Origin: Rhipidocladum racemiflorum
Lineage: Eukaryota > Streptophyta > Magnoliopsida > Poales > Poaceae
NCBI GenBank assembly: GCA_036346355.1
Contig: CM070572.1
Coordinates: 5,959,001 to 6,023,000 of the forward strand
Direction of reading: 5' to 3'
Length of the DNA stretch: 64,000 nucleotides
A model generated the notes under the pieces. The model searched no databases. It had not been told where the DNA came from and saw only the letters and a list, made by a program, of their open reading frames with translations. The first letter of the stretch is position 1, and every line of letters starts with the position of its first letter. Below, piece by piece: positions 11,901 to 23,225 of the stretch. The translations under genes were made by a program, and so were the position numbers.

Positions 11901-12027
11901 AGCAAAAGCAGGGGAAGAGTTGGCGTACGTACGCCTCAAGCTGCTGAATCTGGCGCGGTGTGTGGCGGTGGTATCTCTTTTTCCGGCGCTGGCCGTCGGA
12001 GCCCTCCAGGTCGTCGCCAAAGTCCAT
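8958..12027 (-). CDS. HD-ZIP class IV homeodomain-START transcription factor (ROC8/TF1-like)
   Basis: The hand model has ten exons: 12027-11933, 11817-11700, 11563-11378, 11276-10812, 10705-10607, 10504-10295, 10193-10013, 9909-9647, 9539-9450 and 9329-8958. They join in phase to 692 aa, about the length of rice ROC8/TF1-class proteins. The homeodomain is at about residues 14-71 (TPRQIQQLEAMFKECPHPDE, then IKFWFQNRRTQMK). A zipper-loop-zipper follows at 72-145 with the class IV loop cysteines CPTCGG (105, 108). The START domain spans about 205-440, and the HD-START-associated region runs to the ELN-rich C-terminus ending in NCASH. The family acts in the nucleus on L1-box (TAAATGYA) promoters and controls epidermal cell fate, trichomes and cuticle. 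The start ATG at 12027 gives MDFGDD, typical of the clade; an upstream in-frame ATG at 12042 would add five residues. Exon 3 ends at a GC donor. The exact orthologue is not resolved. Confidence 0.93.
11376..11380 (-). other. Non-canonical GC splice donor, intron 3 of HD-ZIP IV gene
   Basis: On minus, exon 3 ends ...GACGAG and the intron opens GCAAGC. The next exon starts after TGCAG at 11276. This phase-0 join gives RLKDE-LDRVSS, the expected continuous zipper. The flanks match the consensus of GC-AG introns (AG|GCAAGT). No GT nearby keeps the frame and the conserved protein. Confidence 0.8.
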
Positions 12028-12355
12028 CGCGACACACGGCACGGCACCGGCACGGGACGCCTCGCCCTCGCCTCTCGGACGGTCGTTCGCTTCAAGCGCA
12101 ATCCGGAGGACTAGTAATCTATCTAGTAGTACTAACCAGGAGGGCTACTACTAGGCGCTATATAGCCTCGCTGCTATGCAAGAAATAGTAGGGGTGGTAC
12201 GAGCAGTAACCTCTGGTCCTAACGAAGCAGCAAACTACAGCTCGGGAGGGGAGCTAAAGAAAAAAGTTATGTTTTTTCTTTGCCAAAAAAACTCTTGGAT
12301 TCAGCCCTCCCTCCCCTTGTTCCTCCTGGCTCCCTTCCCTGCCTTCCTTAATTCC

Positions 12356-12358
<3 letters not shown>

Positions 12359-12390
<32 letters not shown>
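12359..12390. repeat. (CT)n microsatellite upstream of HD-ZIP IV ATG
   Basis: About 16 CT units lie 330 bases upstream of the start codon; on the gene's strand this is (GA)n. Such tracts are common in plant 5' UTRs and can bind BBR/BPC GAGA factors (general knowledge), so it is a candidate leader or promoter element. Confidence 0.85.
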
Positions 12391-12395
<5 letters not shown>

Positions 12396-12494
12396 CTAAG
12401 TCTCGCGCGCACAGAGAACGGAGACAAACGGGGAGCAATCTATGACCCAATACCTCGCTTCTTGGATTTGCGTTGCGCGCGTGTCCCCTGTATA

Positions 12495-12986
12495 CTCATC
12501 CGGCCACAGATAGTTATGGTTTTAAACATCGATACTATTTTTAAACATAACTTTAATCATTAATTTTTATTATAATATACTCCCTCCATCCCATAAAAAG
12601 TGCATTTCTAGTTTTTTAAAACATATTAATGTGTAAGGTAAATGACTAATGTGACCATCATTACTCCATACACAAGCATGCTGGTGCTTCGGTTTCCACA
12701 GGCACTTAAATGAACATGCATACACTTACACCTGGGTCCTATAGACTAAAGATGCACTCTTTGTGGGACAAATTTTGAACACTAGAAATGCACTCTTTAT
12801 GGGACAGAGGGAGTATTTATAAAACTTAATAAAATTATAATATTAAAAAAGTACTTCTTGAGACAAGCCTACACATATAATTTTCATGTATCTAATATAA
12901 ATATTTAAAAATATATCGATAGTCAAAGTTTCGAAAGTTTAATCATCACTATATCTAAAACGATAACTATTTGTGACCAGAGAAAG
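12495..12986. mobile_element. Stowaway-like MITE A (host of a nested MITE)
   Basis: The left end CTCATCCGGCCACAGATAGT and the right end ACTATTTGTGACCAGAGAAAG are inverted copies, each flanked by TA. The interior is AT-rich. It is split by MITE B at 12580-12813. Confidence 0.7.
12580..12813. mobile_element. Stowaway MITE B, copy 1
   Basis: The ends CTCCCTCCATCCCATAAAAA and TTTATGGGACAGAGGGAG are inverted repeats of the Stowaway class (CTCCCTCCGTCCC), with TA target duplications at 12578-12579 and 12814-12815. The right end carries a partial internal duplication (AATGCACTCTTT...GGGACA twice). It lies inside MITE A. Confidence 0.9.
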
Positions 12987-13032
12987 TATGTGGCAATATT
13001 TTCTTCTCTCTCCCTCTTAAAAAGATTAGTAT

Positions 13033-13290
13033 TCCGTCGGTCTAAGTTTTAAGTAGTATATTTTGAATGATTTTACATATAAATATAGTATGCATTTTAT
13101 ATTTTAATATACAATTAGTGTGGTGTTCTCTTCGTACAACTGATAAATATTGAATTTTGCTTTGTATTCTCTACACGAATATATTGAATTAGTGTTTAGA
13201 TATAATAATTAAAGATAATTTAATCATTATCAATATCACTTTGATCTATATAACAAGAAAAAAATATATCATATAAACTTAGGCAGGAGA
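13033..13290. mobile_element. Degenerate Stowaway-like MITE
   Basis: CCGTCGGTCTAAGTTTTAAG, followed by TAGTATATTTT, on the left is mirrored by AAAAATATATCATATAAACT, followed by TAGGCAGGAG, on the right. The interior is AT-rich. The boundaries are approximate. Confidence 0.5.
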
Positions 13291-13359
13291 GAAAGCTTCT
13301 ACGAAAGTGGATGAAGGGAGGTAGAGTGGAGGGGAGGGGGGGAGTGGCAAGATGAGTAA

Positions 13360-13910
13360 GAGCATGTACAATAAGATTATCTTAGCTTACTCTTAATCTG
13401 TACTCCCTCTGTCCCACAAAGAGTGCATTTCTACGTTTTTTAAGACAGATTAGTGTGTAAGGTAAATGACTAATGTGACCCTCATTACTCCACACACAAG
13501 CATGTTGGTGCTTCGATTTTCACAGGCACTTAAATGAGCATGCATACACTTACAGCTGGGCCCTATGGACTAAAAATGCACTCTTTGTGGGACAAATTTT
13601 GAACACTAGAAATGCACTCTTTGTGGGACAGAGGGAGTACAAGTCAACTTTGTCCTATGTGAAAAAAATGAGAAAAGAGGGGAGAGAGAGAGAGAGGAGA
13701 GATATGACTCTTATTTAGAGTAACTGGCTTTGCACAGAAACATAGGTAGATTATTTATGTATAAGAGAAAAGAGATAATTATTGCACAGTATTTAGAGAT
13801 AATTATTATTCAAATTAGTTTTTTACTTACTCTAAATAATATAAATGAGAGATAGAGTGAATATTAGACTTTGCTATTATAGTTGCTCTTTGCTAGTATT
13901 ATAGTTGCTC
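13360..13910. mobile_element. MITE C (host of second nested Stowaway)
   Basis: The left end GAGCATGTACAATAAG matches the inverse of the right end CTATTATAGTTGCTC. The last about 22 bases of the right end are duplicated (TAT(T)ATAGTTGCTCTT twice). The element is interrupted by the Stowaway copy at 13403-13637. The target duplication was not resolved. Confidence 0.6.
13403..13637. mobile_element. Stowaway MITE B, copy 2
   Basis: This copy is nearly identical in length and interior to the copy at 12580-12813, including the partial right-end duplication. Its ends are CTCCCTCTGTCCCACAAAGA and TCTTTGTGGGACAGAGGGAG, with TA at both sides. The two copies lie only about 590 bases apart in the same orientation, each inside a different older MITE. 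Confidence 0.9.
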
Positions 13911-14340
13911 TTGTAACCGATGCGAATTAAGAGCTGGAGTATTTAAAAGGGTCCCTCTCGGTTCGAGGCCTCCTTTCGTCGCTCACCCGTCCTCCTGTTG
14001 CTCCTTGGGCATGGGGTGTGAACAGCTGGAGCCATTTAAGGCCCAACGGGTCGGGTCTGTTGACTTTTCCTCCCGCCCCCATCCGCAAAACACTGCGTTT
14101 TCAGCCCTATTCCACTATTCCTGCATTATGCTTAACAGTGTCGTTAGCTCTAGAGCCACAATTTGGTGGGCATCTTTAGAGGAAAAAATCATTTGTGACC
14201 TTTATAGCTCATACAAGAGATTTTTTTTTTCATGTGCTATCTTCGTGTTACTTGTATGAGTACCTGCATGCTATCAAATTATGTAGGAATAAGTACATTT
14301 TATTGAATCTTTAAAAAAGTTTATCTAACATATTTCACTA
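13911..14340. other. Intergenic
   Basis: Short low-coding stretch. One open frame (14005-14259) has no recognisable domain. Confidence 0.4.
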
Positions 14341-14344
14341 TAAA

Positions 14345-14716
14345 ATCATATATTTAACACCTTAAACTTACAAAACAAGATCAATTAACATCCTAAGGTG
14401 GTTTTACTGATGTGGCCCAACTTATGGTGGTTTTTGTTACGTTGACAGCAATTTCATCGGTTTTTGGCGATGGCAATAGGAGGAGGGACGACGGCGAAAA
14501 GAAGAAAGATAATAGAGAAATAAGAAAAAAAGGTCAACGATGTGGATGTCAACATCTTTTGAGTTGAATCCACATAAGAAAATCGATGACATAGTTGTCA
14601 ATACTGCAAAAACCACCTTAAGTGAGATCTACATAATCAAAATCACCCTTCAAAAACGCTTTAGGTTGCAATTTAACCCAGTTTTGTAAATTTTGGGGTG
14701 TTAAATACCTATTTTT
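14345..14716. mobile_element. TIR element with long arms
   Basis: The left arm (TTAACACCTTAAACTTACAA, then AACAAGATCAATTAACATCC, then TAAGGTGG) is the diverged inverse of the right arm at about 14610-14716 (CCACCTTAAG...GTTTTGTAAATTTTGGGGTG). The arms are roughly 60-100 bases long around an A-rich centre. No coding capacity is seen, so it is a non-autonomous DNA element, perhaps Mutator-like. Confidence 0.55.
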
Positions 14717-14834
14717 ATAGAGGGTGCTAAATGGATTTTTTTCTTTTGGCAAAGTTCGGAGACGTAAAATAAACTTATTCAAATTATGTATGATATTTCA
14801 ATCGGTCATACATGTGAAACTGTGTTTTTTGAGA

Positions 14835-14960
14835 GGTGCTTCTACGCTCTTCTTTTTAAAAGTTGCACAACTATTAAAGCATGAACGAATGGTAGATGGT
14901 GATTACTTACCCCTTCGTTTGCTTCAAAATTTGTGCAACTTGTATTAGGAGGAAAAACAT
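14835..14960. repeat. Small palindromic repeat, copy 1
   Basis: It contains AAGTTGCACAACTATTAAAG near its start and the near-inverse CTTCAAAATTTGTGCAACTT near its end. A second copy in opposite orientation lies at 32311-32450, where it is the insertion site of the gypsy element. It is probably a small MITE. Confidence 0.55.
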
Positions 14961-15279
14961 ATATGTTTTTTCCCCCTGTAAGTATGGTTGTTGCAAGTAC
15001 ATTACCATGAACATTGTGATGCATGGCTATGTTAGGATATTGAAAGCGCAAACCATTTGAAATTTTCGAAAATCAGTATTGCGTTCGTACTTTGGTTAAA
15101 TTTTGGCACCTTAAGGTACTTATGGCAGGGCGTGGATTGTTGGAATCGGTAATCCATGATGTAACAGTTTGCACTGGTACACGCTCAGAATATGGTTTTC
15201 CTAAGACAATGAGCTGATGCTTGTTTCAAAGCACATTGTACCAGCATTACAGTGTGGAATATATGTTCATTGTGAAAAT

Positions 15280-15523
15280 AACTTTTCTTGAGGACTGAGC
15301 CTAGCTCAGTGGCTAAGGCTTGCGATGGGCAAGCTGGCCACCCGAGTTTGAGCTTTGGCTCGGCCCGGGTGCTCACCGGCTAAGTTGCTTTCGCATGTGT
15401 GTGTGGCGTGTGTGTGGGTGTGGGTGCGTGTGTTCGCGTCTGTAACTCAATAGTTGTTCTCTCCTTCTTTATAGTATTACCAGAGCTCCTGACCTAAATT
15501 CAAAAAAATAAAAAACTTTTCTT
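15280..15523 (+). mobile_element. tRNA-derived SINE with 10-bp target duplication
   Basis: The body is 15290-15513. AACTTTTCTT occurs at 15280-15289 and again at 15514-15523, the target site duplication. The head has an A-box-like TAGCTCAGTGGCTAAGG and a B-box-like GAGTTTGAGCTTTGG with tRNA-like spacing, then a TG-rich body and an A-rich tail. Transcription would be by RNA polymerase III from the internal promoter, and retrotransposition would depend on LINE enzymes. A related truncated tail is at 38110-38300. Confidence 0.85.
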
Positions 15524-18500
15524 CTGTGAGCTGCACTATGTATGCTCCATGGGATCACGTAACTTTGGCTTTCCGTTGGACAAATGGGCCGGATCCCGGC
15601 TTCCCCAGATCCGAGACCGCGACCTGGAAAGAGACGAACTGGCATTGAAGTGTTGCTGTCCCAAATGTGGTAATGGTATTGGGATCCAAAACCAAAAGGT
15701 CGAACTCGTCACTTCCTTCTATGGGGTTGGATTTTACGGTGGAGCGGGCAAACCAGCATGTTGGCACTTTCATGGACTCGCACTTCTTTGGTAGGTATGA
15801 TGCCAAAACACAGCTTTTATGCGCATGCATGGCATACCAGTTCTCTAACCGCCAGCTCCAAACTTGGATGTGCTTTTTCAGACCTGTTGCGTGTGTGTGT
15901 ATATAGCACTTTATTTTTGCTATATACACTTCTTACGTATAAAAAGAGTATATCCAAATGAATAATACAAACTAGTTGACCTCAACCCCTATAATAAGTT
16001 AATAACAGACAACGAATTATCATTGATAGTTGTCCACTTATCCTCCTATAAGCTCATCTGTTATTGCCAGTATGTTTTCACATAATACATTCACCTGCTT
16101 CATTAGGATTTTTACCCAACATCCCAATTTCTCATTGTCAAATCATCTAGTATTATGTAGCCATCGACAACTGGTTCATTGCAGAAATAATTCCCAAACT
16201 CCCCAAGCAAGGACTAAGTAATCACCTCACATCATGCAGATTTATGCCAGATATTTAGATCTTACTTTCTTTTTTAAAAAAAGTAGAAAAGTTTGTCAGA
16301 GCACATACTTGAAAGATGTATTTAGTGAAACGAAAATGGAATCAAATCACAACATTAACAGGTAATACCACATTAGCCAGTAACCACACAAATGCACAGT
16401 TGACAGAACTTTTTATGCACCTACCGGCTACCGAGACAAACCTGATATGAAACTAGTTGGACTGCTAATTGGCCCGCATACTAGCAAATATTCTGTATTA
16501 AAAGCACGTCGATAATTTAATGTATCCTAGAAAGGGAAAACAAATGGGCATGTAAGCAAATTTAGTTGAGATTCTTAAGCAGTATGTTAAAAGTTGCACC
16601 AAATATAGAGCGCAATGTCTTCATACTTTCAGGTCCTACACACATCACATCAATATTTATTATAACCTCACTCACACTAGACTATTATTATTTGATACTA
16701 AATCACTACCCACAAAAGTCCAAATTTACATGTCCATATCTATTGTCATAATCCGAAAATCAGTCAAAATGCTGCTAAAATTTCTAACTTTATAATGTTT
16801 TATATTAAAATATTTGATATGTTGCATTCGAATAGATATGATCATATAGAAAACTTTTCAAATGACTTAAACTTCATTTGTTACATTTGAAAAATAAAAA
16901 ACAGGATAAACATAATGCTTTTATCACGATATTAGCACTATCATAATTTTTAAAAATTCCTAAACTTGATCAACATCTCAAAATTTTATAGGAATATTAG
17001 TACTACATCAGAATCATTTACAAAAAAAAATTAAAATTTTTTATGTGTTTTCGAACATTTCTTTGGTCGTTTCAATTTGACCGAGTTCTTGGTAATTTTA
17101 TGCCGAGATCTCGATGATTTAGGCCGAAATCTCGAAAACCCCGATTGAAAAAAAAAATTGATTTGAAATTCGGTTTTTGGATTTCATCTAAATTTTATCC
17201 AAAATTTTGAGATCTCATCGAAATTTTGGATTTCGGCTACCTCCCAGATATATACCAAAAATGAAATTTGAAACCTTCGTATGACACTCATATATCAAAG
17301 GTGAATGCTGATGTGATGTGCATTGACTTTCTATTGACACAAATAATTACTGTACGGCATGACAAAATACACTGAATTGAAAATAAATGATAATCATATG
17401 CATTGATATGAAAAGCAGGTAAACTTTTGGTATTGAATTATTTGAATGTCCCTTTCTTCTCCGGAGGTGTAAAGTAATATAAGCGGCGAAAGCCGAAATC
17501 CATTTCATTTGGTTGGACTCACGAGGGCAAATAAGATTTTCCTATTTTTGTCTTACTGTAAGAGGATTGTCTTGTCAAAGAATTACGACAGTAATCTTGA
17601 CTTCAAAACTGAGATTTAATTGGGGGAAAGAAAACAACATTTATGTTAAGAAAACAATGAAATGAGGCTAATTTTACCTTGCGTTCAGATGAATCATAGA
17701 TCTCGGCATGCAATTAATTCAATACTCTATAGTCCATTTCTACATCGTGGGACATTTGCATGTACTAAATCTCCTGGAGAGATCATGTAGTTCTGATACG
17801 AAGAGAAAGCAAGTGTGATGGAAGAGCGAAAAGAAAAAGATTTGATGGCCTGTGAGGAATACACATTGACAGCTATTTCTGGTTTCCATTTACTCCAATT
17901 CATTGCTCCTCTTAAATGTTCTTACTCTCACATCCTGTGCATGCATATCAATTGAATTCATTTGGCCGAGTTCTTGGTGGATGGATGTATTTATCATGGA
18001 GTGATCTCTTCCCTGCAACTGATGAATATATATTGGCATCTTACACATGAAAGGGAGGATATCAGGATTTAGTTATTCTAATTTAGGCCTCTACATTTAT
18101 CACTTATAAATGTCTTCTGTAACACTTTTTCCCTAAACCTTATCATTACAGCGTTTTCTTGCACGGATTAGTTCCCTGGCCACCAAGCGAATGAAAGGTC
18201 TGTATGTAGCAACTAGACCTTAACTTCTAAGCAATGTCAGATAAGATTTCTCATGATCATGGTGACGCGTAGCTATCACAGATTAGGCATTTTGGGAATG
18301 GAACGGATCTGAACAACGGGACAGACGCAGCAGAAGCTTGAGGAGACAAACGGAGCAAATATTCTTACCATTCCCAGTTGCCCGTCCCCTGTCCCCTAGC
18401 ATAGATAAGTAATCCACAAAAGAGAAACGTGACACGTCTGATGTCAAGACTGTAAATGCGAGAGCCTGCGATATGAACTGCACAACTATTGCGAAAGAGG

Positions 18501-18546
18501 TATATTACCCGCTCAATCACGTTTCACGTTTCCTTTCACACTCGGA
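15524..18546. other. AT-rich intergenic DNA
   Basis: No gene is recognised. Short open frames lack domain features. At 17060-17240 there is one short stretch of TCGGTTT/CCGAAATCTCG-type repeat resembling the array at 21350-21830. Confidence 0.5.
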
Positions 18547-20973
18547 TGAAATAGCCCCAAAATTTTAAAAGATTTTATTTGGTTTTTATTTGAATTTGTT
18601 TGGTTTGGATTTGGTTTTTAAGCCCCTTTTTGCCTTGGGCCGCCTCTGCCCAGCTCCCTCTTCCGGCCGGCTCCGCCTCCCGGGCCCAACTCCCCTGGCC
18701 TGCCCCGGCCTAGCTCGCCGACCGCGCCCTCCTCCCCTGCCTCCAGCGCCGCCCGCGCCCGCCTCCCCCTTCCCCGCTTCCGGTCGCCCCGACTATAAAA
18801 GCCCCTCCCCCCCACCCACCCACACCTCCGCTTCCTCATCCCTCCGCGCTGCGGTGAGCTTCTTCTCGCCCACCCCTTCTTCCTCTCCCCCGGCACTCCG
18901 CCGTCGTCATTCCTCCCCTGGGTAAACCCTAGCCCTCCTCACGCCCCTCCGTCGCCCAGCCCCACCTTCAGCCTCCCCCGCACCCAGTCACTCTCACCAG
19001 TCATCGCGCCCTTCGTCCCACCTGTCAGTCGACCGAGCACGTGCATGGGTCGCGCTTGCCCCCCCCCCCCTCCCCTATGGGTCGATGAGCCGAATTCAGG
19101 TTTACTGTGCGGCCCAAAATTCCGGTTTAATTTTCTTTTCTTTTCTTTTTTAGATTCCAAAAAATTCCAAAATCCCCAAACCCCCCCCCCCCCAAAATAT
19201 ATATATATATCCAAAAATACACTCTCTTGATCCGCTTGAGCCACTGAGTCCAAAATGACCTTTGCTCTACCAAACCAAGTCTCCAAAATCTTCAAAATGC
19301 CTATGATGCCCTTCGACTCTTTCTCTGGCCCAAATTCCGAATTTCTTTTCTGTTTTCCTTTTCTTGTTTTCTTTTGTTCGTTTACTTATCGGTTTTTCAT
19401 TCCTTCGCGCTAGATCCGACCGTCGAGCAATACCAGGAGCAGGAGCAGTACCAGGAGTAGGAGCAAGACCAGTTCGGAGCAGAGCAAGACTCCAGCTTCT
19501 ACGAGTTAGACGACCCCTCATCCCAGCAAGGCAAGCCGCACCCCTTAAACATTTTGAACCCAGATTGTCAGTTATATAGTAGTAATTACTTTTTAATGCA
19601 TTATTTTACTCGTATTTTAAATACTAAAAAATGTAATTTAGAATGACATGATGCTTAGTTATAACCGAACAATTGCTTAGCCTTCCTTCGGTTGTTGAGC
19701 CTTTTATCCTTTGCATAGCCCTGGTATATATTTATGAATTCCCCGTAGTTATTAATAAATTGTTGTTCCACCCTTAGTTTCTCAAAACTTGCGAGCTTCG
19801 GCTTGTTGTCTTTTAAAGCTGTTGCTACGGTCATGGGGACAGTGTTGGGCTACCCACGAGGTGGATGCCAGTCTGACCCCCGGTCGATGACGGAAGCCAT
19901 GGTTAGTTTGGTGGTTGGTACAACTGATACCAGGTTTGTGGTTGTAATGGTTTGGTCTTTGGCAATTAAGGATAACCACCTTGAGCAAAGTAAATAACTT
20001 AAGTTTCTACTTATCTACAAGTTGGGCCGGTCAACGCGATTGTCTCGTTCCAACATAGCTCAGTACATTGTGTGTCTCCTTGGAATACCTACAGGATGTA
20101 GCTACTATTCTCGTAGCTAGAATGGATCGTGTAGCGACCGGGGTGGAACGAAAATGAGCAGGGTGCTGCCATTTGCCGATTCTCACAACGGTAGGTACCC
20201 ATAGTATCAGATCGCGTCTCCCCGCCTTAGCCAGTGGGTCCTGATAGCTGTGGGTCTTCGAACTTACCGGGTAGGGACTATCTTGGGGAAGCACAACAAA
20301 AGGCTATGATCATCTCAGCCCGGTAGCATGCATTTAAGTTGCATGTAATCGCGTGGCATTAACGGTCGTAGATATCTTATGGGTAAAGCTGAACAACTCT
20401 GCAGAGTGATTATTAAATGGTATTCGGATAAGCCATGTTTTCGGTCAATGAAACTAAGTTTGAATTAGGGTGACTCCCGAAACCTCGTTCAGGTAGTCTT
20501 TGGAATGGAGAATTTTAGCGTAAGGGTTAACTTTGTGAACCCCCCAACTACTATTATTTTATGATTTGTGATTCAAATGTAACTAAGCTAGCAAATAAAA
20601 CTACATCCACACTACTTATAACCTTATGCTATTCTTTGAAAATCCCTGCATATAGTATTCAGTATTTTCGGTGCGACTTGTTGAGTACTGTTGTGTACTT
20701 ATTCTTGCTTTTCAAACCCAGAAGAGTTCCAAGAAGTCGGAGCTTACCAGGAGTTCGTAGATGGCAATTTAGTTTGATTTTAGATATTAGTCTTTACTCA
20801 GGCCTTGCTTGTGTGGTTCTTCTGTAATGTAAACTTTGTTCGGTGCCGCTGCGCTTTTTTTATAAAAACCTGACCGTTAGGCCTTATATTCTCTAAAAAG
20901 TGTTGGTATTTGTCTTCTTGTTTAGTATTATGTACGTTTTAATAGCTAAATTTTTTGGGTAACTGTTGAAATA
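18547..20973 (+). mobile_element. Probable solo LTR of a gypsy element
   Basis: The block starts AGCCCCAAAATTTT-like, close to the TGT(A/C)RCACCCC start of large grass gypsy LTRs. A TATAAAAG box lies at 18794-18801 in GC-rich DNA. Next comes a Glu/Gln-rich mini-frame (EQYQEQEQYQE, 19425-19530) ending in CAGCAAGGCAAGC, and then an AT-rich tail. TGAAATA occurs at both ends (18547-18553 and 20967-20973), a possible but unusually long duplication. No protein domain or partner LTR is seen. The minus-strand block at 59.9-63.96 kb has the same layout. The boundaries are uncertain. Confidence 0.45.
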
Positions 20974-21349
20974 TTTAGACGTGTTGTAAAAAGGCAGTCC
21001 GTCACGTTAGATTTGCAAGTTCCTAAGCGTCCAGCTTTACATTACATGATGCGAAGGAACACAGTAGTAAAAAGCTAGGCTGATTCGTGCTCGCCATCCG
21101 ATGGCCTAGGATTCACATTTCACACACTGGATGCTCCCATCACAGAAGAGACACGGTGACAGAGCTCCGTTACTACCACTGGTTCAGATTAGTCTACGTA
21201 AGACGAGGGTCAAAGCTCGGAGGACGCATTGATTGATTGATTGATGGTTCCCTTCGTCGTTCATTTAATTTCCCTGAGCAACCAACACAGCCAAGCATAA
21301 ATAGACGAACGGACGGACAGACTGCAAGCATCAGTGAGAACCAGGGTTT
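20974..21349. other. Intergenic
   Basis: Nothing recognised. Confidence 0.4.
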
Positions 21350-21832
21350 TAAATTTTATTTTGGATTAAATTTCGTCACTTGTCAAAATTCGAAATTTCA
21401 CCGAGATCTCGAACTTTGATTTTTTTTAGGGTTTTTTCAATTTCACTGGAATTATATCTACCGACTGTCCCACATGGGAAACAACGCGAATAATCCAATC
21501 CGGTCAAAAGTTAGTCAAATCTCGGTCAAAAAAACCGAGATTTCGCCGAAATTATAGGGTAATGTAGCACTTTTTAAATTTATGATGGTAAAAAATCGTC
21601 AATTTTTTTTGAAATTTTGGTCAGTCATGGAAAACAACTTGAACAATCCAATCCGGTCAAAATTTATTCAAATCTCGGTCAAAAAACTGAGATTTCGGTC
21701 CATTTCCCCGATATTATAGGGTACTGTATCAATTTTAAATTTTTTTAGGGTTTTTTTAATTTCGCCGGGATTATGGAACTCGGGGGACTCCGAAATCCGA
21801 AATTTCGTGAGATTTCGGCGAAAATTTGAACC
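21350..21832. repeat. Diverged tandem repeat rich in CCGAGATTTCG
   Basis: A unit of roughly 170-190 bases occurs about 2.5 times. Shared blocks include CCAATCCGGTCAAAA, AAATCTCGGTCAAAAAA, CCGAGATTTCG and ATTATAGGGTA(A/C)TGTA, seen near 21490-21570 and again near 21650-21735. Confidence 0.7.
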
Positions 21833-22620
21833 CTGGTGAGAACCTGCACTCGCCGCGCCGGTGGTACGCGCCACATAAAAACGGTAGACGGAGTGCCTCC
21901 CCTCGCCGTCCGTCGCCCCGCGCGGGCGCCGGTACGCGCGCCTAGGAACAGCCGCCGTTCACTGGGGCCGCGAGAGTTATAGGCTGATAAAACGAGAACC
22001 ATAAAAAATTTTTCATCGGTGGTGCCATCCCACCCTGGCGGCCATACCCGGATGGCTTAACTCGCCAAAGCCGGATGGGATACGGGATGGATGGCACGTC
22101 GCAGTACGTTCGATATCTCGGGCACGTGGTTAGCACATTGCAGTTGTGATACGTATAGTACCCACTTCTTCACACAAAAAGAACAAGAAAAAAAGCTTGA
22201 CCCGTATCGATGCATCGACCATGACCGGGAAAAGGTTGCCGCGGTTTGCAGAAAAACCAATTCCACAGCCATCGAAGCGTACGCGCCCCGCGGCCGCCGT
22301 CGGCTGCGGCCACCTCGAACCGGCGCGCGGTGCGTGGGAGAGCAACTTTTAACGAGATGGAGCCGTCTGGGTTCCCGTGCAACGCACGACAAAACAACGT
22401 CCTCGGGCTAGTGTTGTTGCTATGCTACGGCCCGCGAAGGCCGTGCCAGAAGAACGACGCTCCGGGTGCGAATCTGTTGATGTCTCAGTTCCATTTTAAT
22501 AAAACTGGAAAGAAGTCCGGTACAAAGTCATATGTAGCTCACACACAAAAAAAAAAAAACTTCTAAAGAGCTAAGTATTTTCCAGCACAGCTGAAAACAC
22601 TAAGCAAGAAATTAACTAGA
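21833..22620. other. Intergenic, GC-rich then mixed
   Basis: Several overlapping open frames on both strands (21840-22420) show no domain. No gene is supported. Confidence 0.4.
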
Positions 22621-22749
22621 ATATATCTTGTTCTCAGCTAAAGCATTGAAGTAGATCGAAAGCGCCTGCTCTTCCTTTTGATCTTTAGTCACCATACTTT
22701 CCTTCACAGTCATGTTACTCCACATCCCAAGGGCAGCGATGTCTGAATA

Positions 22750-23225
22750 TTGGCCTCCAGTCTTCTACAGAACAGGCCCGTCCATCTTGATCATCGTCTC
22801 TTCCTTGTACAAAGATTGCCAATCTCCTAGTGACATAAACACTCCTCTCCACACTGTTTTTACACTTGACCAGCACTGTAATTGAAAAACCATGTTATTT
22901 CTATTCTTCCATAAACTCCAAAGAATAGCCGCACAAATCGTGTTCAAAACATCATTTTTAGAATTACTCGGCCAGAACCGAGCAACCGATTCATAGCTAC
23001 AGCCAATGTTCAAACCAAAAAACTCAGAAACCAAATAATCCTGGCTACAACACAATCAAAGAAAATATGATTAACCGATTCATCCTCATCACAAAAACTA
23101 CGGGCAGTCCCTCTATCAATACCCCTCTTCAACAAATTATCTTTAGTCATAATCTTGTTGTGGGATAAAAGCCAGAGAAAGAAATGTTTCTTGAATCTTT
23201 GGGGGGAATAATCAAACTCCAAACC
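22750..23225 (-). pseudogene. LINE-type zf-RVT (reverse-transcriptase zinc-binding) fragment
   Basis: On minus, 23222-23010 reads KKHFFLWLLSHNKIMTKDNL, then LLKRGIDRGTARSFC, then DEDESVNHIFFDC and W, the zf-RVT pattern (W/FLWLL...T.D.L..R.......C..C..E.ESV.H.FF.C). The overlapping frame 23055-22765 continues with AAILWSLWKNRNNMVFQ, the usual next block. These domains close the C-terminus of plant LINE ORF2 and domesticated RT-like pseudogenes. The upstream RT and endonuclease are missing, so this is a truncated relic. Confidence 0.75.

Noticed and set aside
8961..12188. Long plus-strand open frames opposite the HD-ZIP IV gene
   Set aside because: Shadows of GC-rich coding exons; Arg/Pro-rich with no recognisable domain.
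15290..15370. Possible functional tRNA gene
   Set aside because: A- and B-box motifs are present, but the sequence continues into a SINE body and A-rich tail with target duplications and does not fold as a tRNA by eye.
18590..19579. Pro- and Ser-rich open frames in the GC-rich block
   Set aside because: Composition-driven frames inside a probable LTR; only the short acidic frame is noted.
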